64,000 nt of DNA, taken from NCBI GenBank assembly GCA_002709695.1, contig PAQF01000057.1:1-64000 (forward strand), given 5' to 3'. Under the pieces are notes generated by a model. It was not told the origin of the DNA, ran no database searches, and saw nothing but the letters and a program-made list of their open reading frames with translations. This document shows positions 61,558-64,000 of the stretch, in pieces. This stretch comes from Candidatus Poribacteria bacterium (GTDB taxonomy: Bacteria; Poribacteria; WGA-4E; UBA9662). How positions within the stretch are numbered: the first letter of the stretch is position 1; each line of letters starts with the position of its first letter. A program made the position numbers and the translations under genes.

Positions 61558-63278
61558 CACTTCTTCCAAAGCTGTGGTGTAAACAGTATTAGTACGGTGT
61601 ATAGTTCTAAGCGGCCTAAAAGCATGCATAAACACAAAACCCATTTGCCGATTGGCTGAATATGTGCATAATTGTTCATTGGTCCAACACTTCCTAACCC
61701 TGGGCCGATGTTCATCAGTGCAGATGCAACCGCAGTGCTTGCACTGATTAGGTCTAGTCCTAATCCTGTTAGGGCAACTGTTGCTACTGTAAATACCGCT
61801 ACACCGATAAAGAAAAAGCCCAAAATATTAGTTATAGTTTCTGGAGGAACAACTTGGCCATTTAACTTTATAGGTAAGACGGCATGTGGCAGAATCAAAT
61901 GCTTAATTTCACGATACCCATGTTTAATCAAAAGTAAAAACCGAACTTGTTTCATCCCACCACCAGTTGATCCCGCACAACCACCAAAAAACATTAGGAA
62001 AACTAATATTACTTGCGACATAAATGGCCACTGTTCAAAATCTGTAGTTCCGTAACCCGTTGTGGTAACGATGGCTAAAACCTGAAATCCTACGAAGCGT
62101 AATGCTTCGCCAATGGACTTGTAGACAGGGGTTGCGTGGTAAATATCATAAGCGGAGCCGTCAATTACAATTTGTGCAAGGCTTTCGTCAACAAAATAAA
62201 TTTGGTCTTTGTATTGGACCTGTTTATTGGTCACTGGATAGGTCTCGCGTCCTATTTTTACAATTTGATTTTGGGTCACTGAGGAGGTAACATCGTTAAT
62301 TATAGTAACAGATTGCCACGTGGTATTAATCACTAAAATCACCACTATCAATCCAACCATAAAGGCGTAAAATCGAAATTCCTCATCTTTTAGATAGTTA
62401 TGGAAGTCACCCTTGAGTGCCTTATAGTGGTGGGAGAAATTAGTTCCCGCAATGAACATGAAAACCATGATAATTATATCAATATAAAGGCTATTATAGT
62501 GACCAATGCTAGAGTTCTTAGGCGAGAAGCCTCCAGTAGCCATGGTTCCAAAGGCGTGACAAAAAGCGTTATACAGTCCTTCGCCAAAGGTTTCACGCAC
62601 GTTTTCAGGTACGATCCAAACTGTTCCAACCCACAGAAAAGCTACTTCTACTAGAGTGAATAGAACATAAACCCACCATAAAACTTTTGCTGTTTCTTGG
62701 ATTCTTGGAGTCATCCGGTCGCTTTGTGGCCCTGGTGCTTCGGCCCGATACAATTGCATACCACCGACGCCAAGCAAGGGCAAAATTGCGACAACTAGGA
62801 CTAAAATACCCATGCCACCAAACCAGTGTGTGAAACTTCTCCAAAACAGAATTCCATGTGGTAAGTGTTCAATATCAGTCAGAATTGTTGCCCCAGTGGT
62901 TGAAAAACCTGACATTGACTCAAAGTAGCTATCCGTAAAGCGGGTGAAACTTGAAACTTGCTGGTCTATTCCATTTCCAAGAAAGTCTTGGTAGAAAAAG
63001 TACGGCAATGCGCCTACCATTGCAATTAATAACCAGCCGAAAGTGACAATTGCAAAGCCTTCTTTATTTCCCAATTCCCGGTTAGTACTACGAGTAGCCA
63101 AGTGCAAGAGACCACCTGCAATGACTGTGATCACAATCGTTTTGACAAAAGCCATTAAATCTTGTTCTCCACTACTAGTTGTATTGTAGTAGGCAGCAAT
63201 CGCCAAAGGTACCGACAGTGCCACTGAAGCAGCAAGTAATAAATTACTAAGTATGAATAAGACCTGTTTCAGATTCAT
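61557..63278 (-). CDS. trkH: TrkH/KtrB-type potassium transporter with an enlarged extracytoplasmic loop
   Basis: A 573-residue membrane protein with four P-loop repeats: SGFSTTGATIL, GTMATGGFSPKN, VTTTGYGTTDFE and NIGPGLGSVGP provide the glycines of the K+ selectivity filter. GGCAGSTGGGMKQVR is the typical region between repeats. Usual TrkH length is about 480-490. The excess is mainly a hydrophilic segment of about 75 residues (near 316-390, containing KIGRETYPVTNKQVQYKD) before the third P-loop. It overlaps trkA by 4 bases (ATGA) and shares one base with htrA. It should form a K+ uptake system with the TrkA protein encoded just upstream. Confidence 0.93.
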   Translation of the reverse strand: MNLKQVLFILSNLLLAASVALSVPLAIAAYYNTTSSGEQDLMAFVKTIVITVIAGGLLHLATRSTNRELGNKEGFAIVTFGWLLIAMVGALPYFFYQDFLGNGIDQQVSSFTRFTDSYFESMSGFSTTGATILTDIEHLPHGILFWRSFTHWFGGMGILVLVVAILPLLGVGGMQLYRAEAPGPQSDRMTPRIQETAKVLWWVYVLFTLVEVAFLWVGTVWIVPENVRETFGEGLYNAFCHAFGTMATGGFSPKNSSIGHYNSLYIDIIIMVFMFIAGTNFSHHYKALKGDFHNYLKDEEFRFYAFMVGLIVVILVINTTWQSVTIINDVTSSVTQNQIVKIGRETYPVTNKQVQYKDQIYFVDESLAQIVIDGSAYDIYHATPVYKSIGEALRFVGFQVLAIVTTTGYGTTDFEQWPFMSQVILVFLMFFGGCAGSTGGGMKQVRFLLLIKHGYREIKHLILPHAVLPIKLNGQVVPPETITNILGFFFIGVAVFTVATVALTGLGLDLISASTAVASALMNIGPGLGSVGPMNNYAHIQPIGKWVLCLCMLLGRLELYTVLILFTPQLWKK

Positions 63279-64000
63279 TTTGCCAAAAATAACTCTTCAA
63301 TTTCTGGAATAGCATCAGGTAAGCTGAAAACGATGATACGGTCTCCAGGTAAGATGGTTAAACCCCCTGTTGCTACTGTATGTATACCATTACGTACGAC
63401 GGCAGCGATCAAAGCATTACTAGGAAATCGAATTGAGTTGATTGGTTTACCCGTAACCTTTGTTCCCTGGTCGACAATCAACTCCAAGACTTCAGCTTCA
63501 ATTTCGTGTAAAGATACTGCGGAAACAATATGAGCGCGTCTAACGATATGTAGGATTCTGCTAACTGCAATCAAGTGTCGGCTGACAACAGCGTCCAATA
63601 ACGGTATGTCTGCCAATATAGGGAGGTATCTCGGTTGCTGGATGAGTGCAGAAACATACTGGGCCCCATTCTGTTTAGCTGTTACACAAGCCATGATATC
63701 GTCTTCATCATGACCTGTAACAGATATGAATCCATCAACGCCTGTGATACCAATTTCGTCTAGGAAGTGCGGATCAAGGTAGTTACCGCATAGTACAGTT
63801 GTTTTTTTTAAAACTTCTGAAGCTCTTTCTGCGTCGTTCAAATTTTTGTCGATTAATTTGATATCAATTCCACTATTTTCAAGTAATTGTGCAATGTATA
63901 TACCGACTCGATTTGCTCCAACTATAATAACGCGAGTTGGTTTGATATTATGAGAGACATTGCAAAAATCAAGCATTTCATCAATCGACTTACGGCTGCC
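63275..64000 (-). CDS. trkA: TrkA potassium-uptake regulatory subunit (partial, N-terminal half beyond window)
   Basis: The frame is open to the window edge, and an internal ATG at 63976 is not the start: the residues before it (GSRKSIDE) continue a TrkA chain. Visible are the second NAD-binding RCK domain (VIIVGANRVGIYIAQLLE, then LIDKN and GFISVTGHDEDDI) and the second TrkA_C domain (LELIVDQGTKVTG, LPGDRIIVFS). Full TrkA is about 450 residues, so roughly the first 210 are missing. It binds NAD(H)/ATP and gates the TrkH channel. Its stop overlaps the trkH start by 4 bases. Confidence 0.9.
   Translation of the reverse strand, partial: GSRKSIDEMLDFCNVSHNIKPTRVIIVGANRVGIYIAQLLENSGIDIKLIDKNLNDAERASEVLKKTTVLCGNYLDPHFLDEIGITGVDGFISVTGHDEDDIMACVTAKQNGAQYVSALIQQPRYLPILADIPLLDAVVSRHLIAVSRILHIVRRAHIVSAVSLHEIEAEVLELIVDQGTKVTGKPINSIRFPSNALIAAVVRNGIHTVATGGLTILPGDRIIVFSLPDAIPEIEELFLAK

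Noticed and set aside
61558-61644. Longer N-terminus of the HtrA protease inside trkH
   Set aside because: It would bury the signal peptide; the ATG at 61557 restores a normal export segment.
1-64000. rRNA, tRNA, CRISPR arrays, insertion sequences, prophage genes
   Set aside because: Looked for by eye on both strands; no repeat-spacer pattern, transposase motif or RNA gene core was seen. A covariance-model search would be needed to rule out small RNAs.

Overview
This window looks like part of a chromosome from an uncultured, AT-rich, Gram-negative-type marine bacterium. The best guess is a Candidatus Poribacteria relative. The basis is the mix of gene families: several phytanoyl-CoA dioxygenase-like (PhyH) enzymes, Gfo/Idh/MocA oxidoreductases, secreted LamG proteins, an ASPIC/UnbV FG-GAP protein, cohesin and dockerin domains, and a C-terminal tail of the type NYPNPFNPET. 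Outer-membrane and lipoprotein features (Wzi-like barrel, lipoboxes, PorX) indicate a diderm. The taxonomic call is an inference from gene content, not from a marker tree. I saw no rRNA, tRNA, CRISPR array or insertion sequence.

Layout. 1-5681: a partial Wzi-like outer-membrane protein, a Gfo/Idh/MocA oxidoreductase, a glutamine amidotransferase and a two-gene ABC exporter. 5720-12903: a carbohydrate ABC importer (binding protein, two permeases, ATPase) with a class III nucleotide cyclase lying between the binding protein and the permeases. The cyclase has an N-terminal S1-S4 voltage-sensor-like membrane domain, and this is the most striking object in the window. A PilZ-like protein follows on the opposite strand. 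14179-18073: a nitrilase-family enzyme, then a translationally coupled FG-GAP/ASPIC protein and HEAT-repeat protein. 18087-36096: an accessory region of sugar and small-molecule metabolism. It holds three tandem LamG proteins plus a fourth with a frameshifted signal peptide, four PhyH enzymes, a second Gfo/Idh/MocA protein, a DUF6785-like membrane protein, a mannitol-dehydrogenase-like protein beside a Rieske lipoprotein, an aldo/keto reductase, a membrane glycosyltransferase and nagA.

36563-46513: a phosphotransferase-fold kinase; a three-gene surface operon (WD40-dockerin protein with a secretion-type tail, a cohesin-like lipoprotein and a beta-helix lipoprotein); and, divergently, a histidine kinase with a PorX-type response regulator. 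46655-51449: housekeeping genes (RNase E/G, rplU, rpmA, obgE, proB). 51601-55276: two coupled genes of unknown role, one a large secreted repeat protein, and a 7Fe-type ferredoxin. 55301-64000, all on the minus strand: trkA (cut by the window edge), trkH, an HtrA protease, a TPR protein, murF, a GH113-like protein, a cold-shock protein fused to two Sm/Hfq-like domains, and a YkgJ-type cysteine-cluster protein.

How the parts may work together. The cyclase probably turns a membrane or periplasmic signal into cyclic nucleotide at a sugar-uptake locus. The LamG, cohesin and dockerin proteins and the PorX-type regulator point to an elaborate secreted or surface protein system. The PhyH, Gfo/Idh/MocA and AKR genes suggest oxidation of unusual sugars or small organic molecules. 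These functional links are inferences from gene order and domains only.
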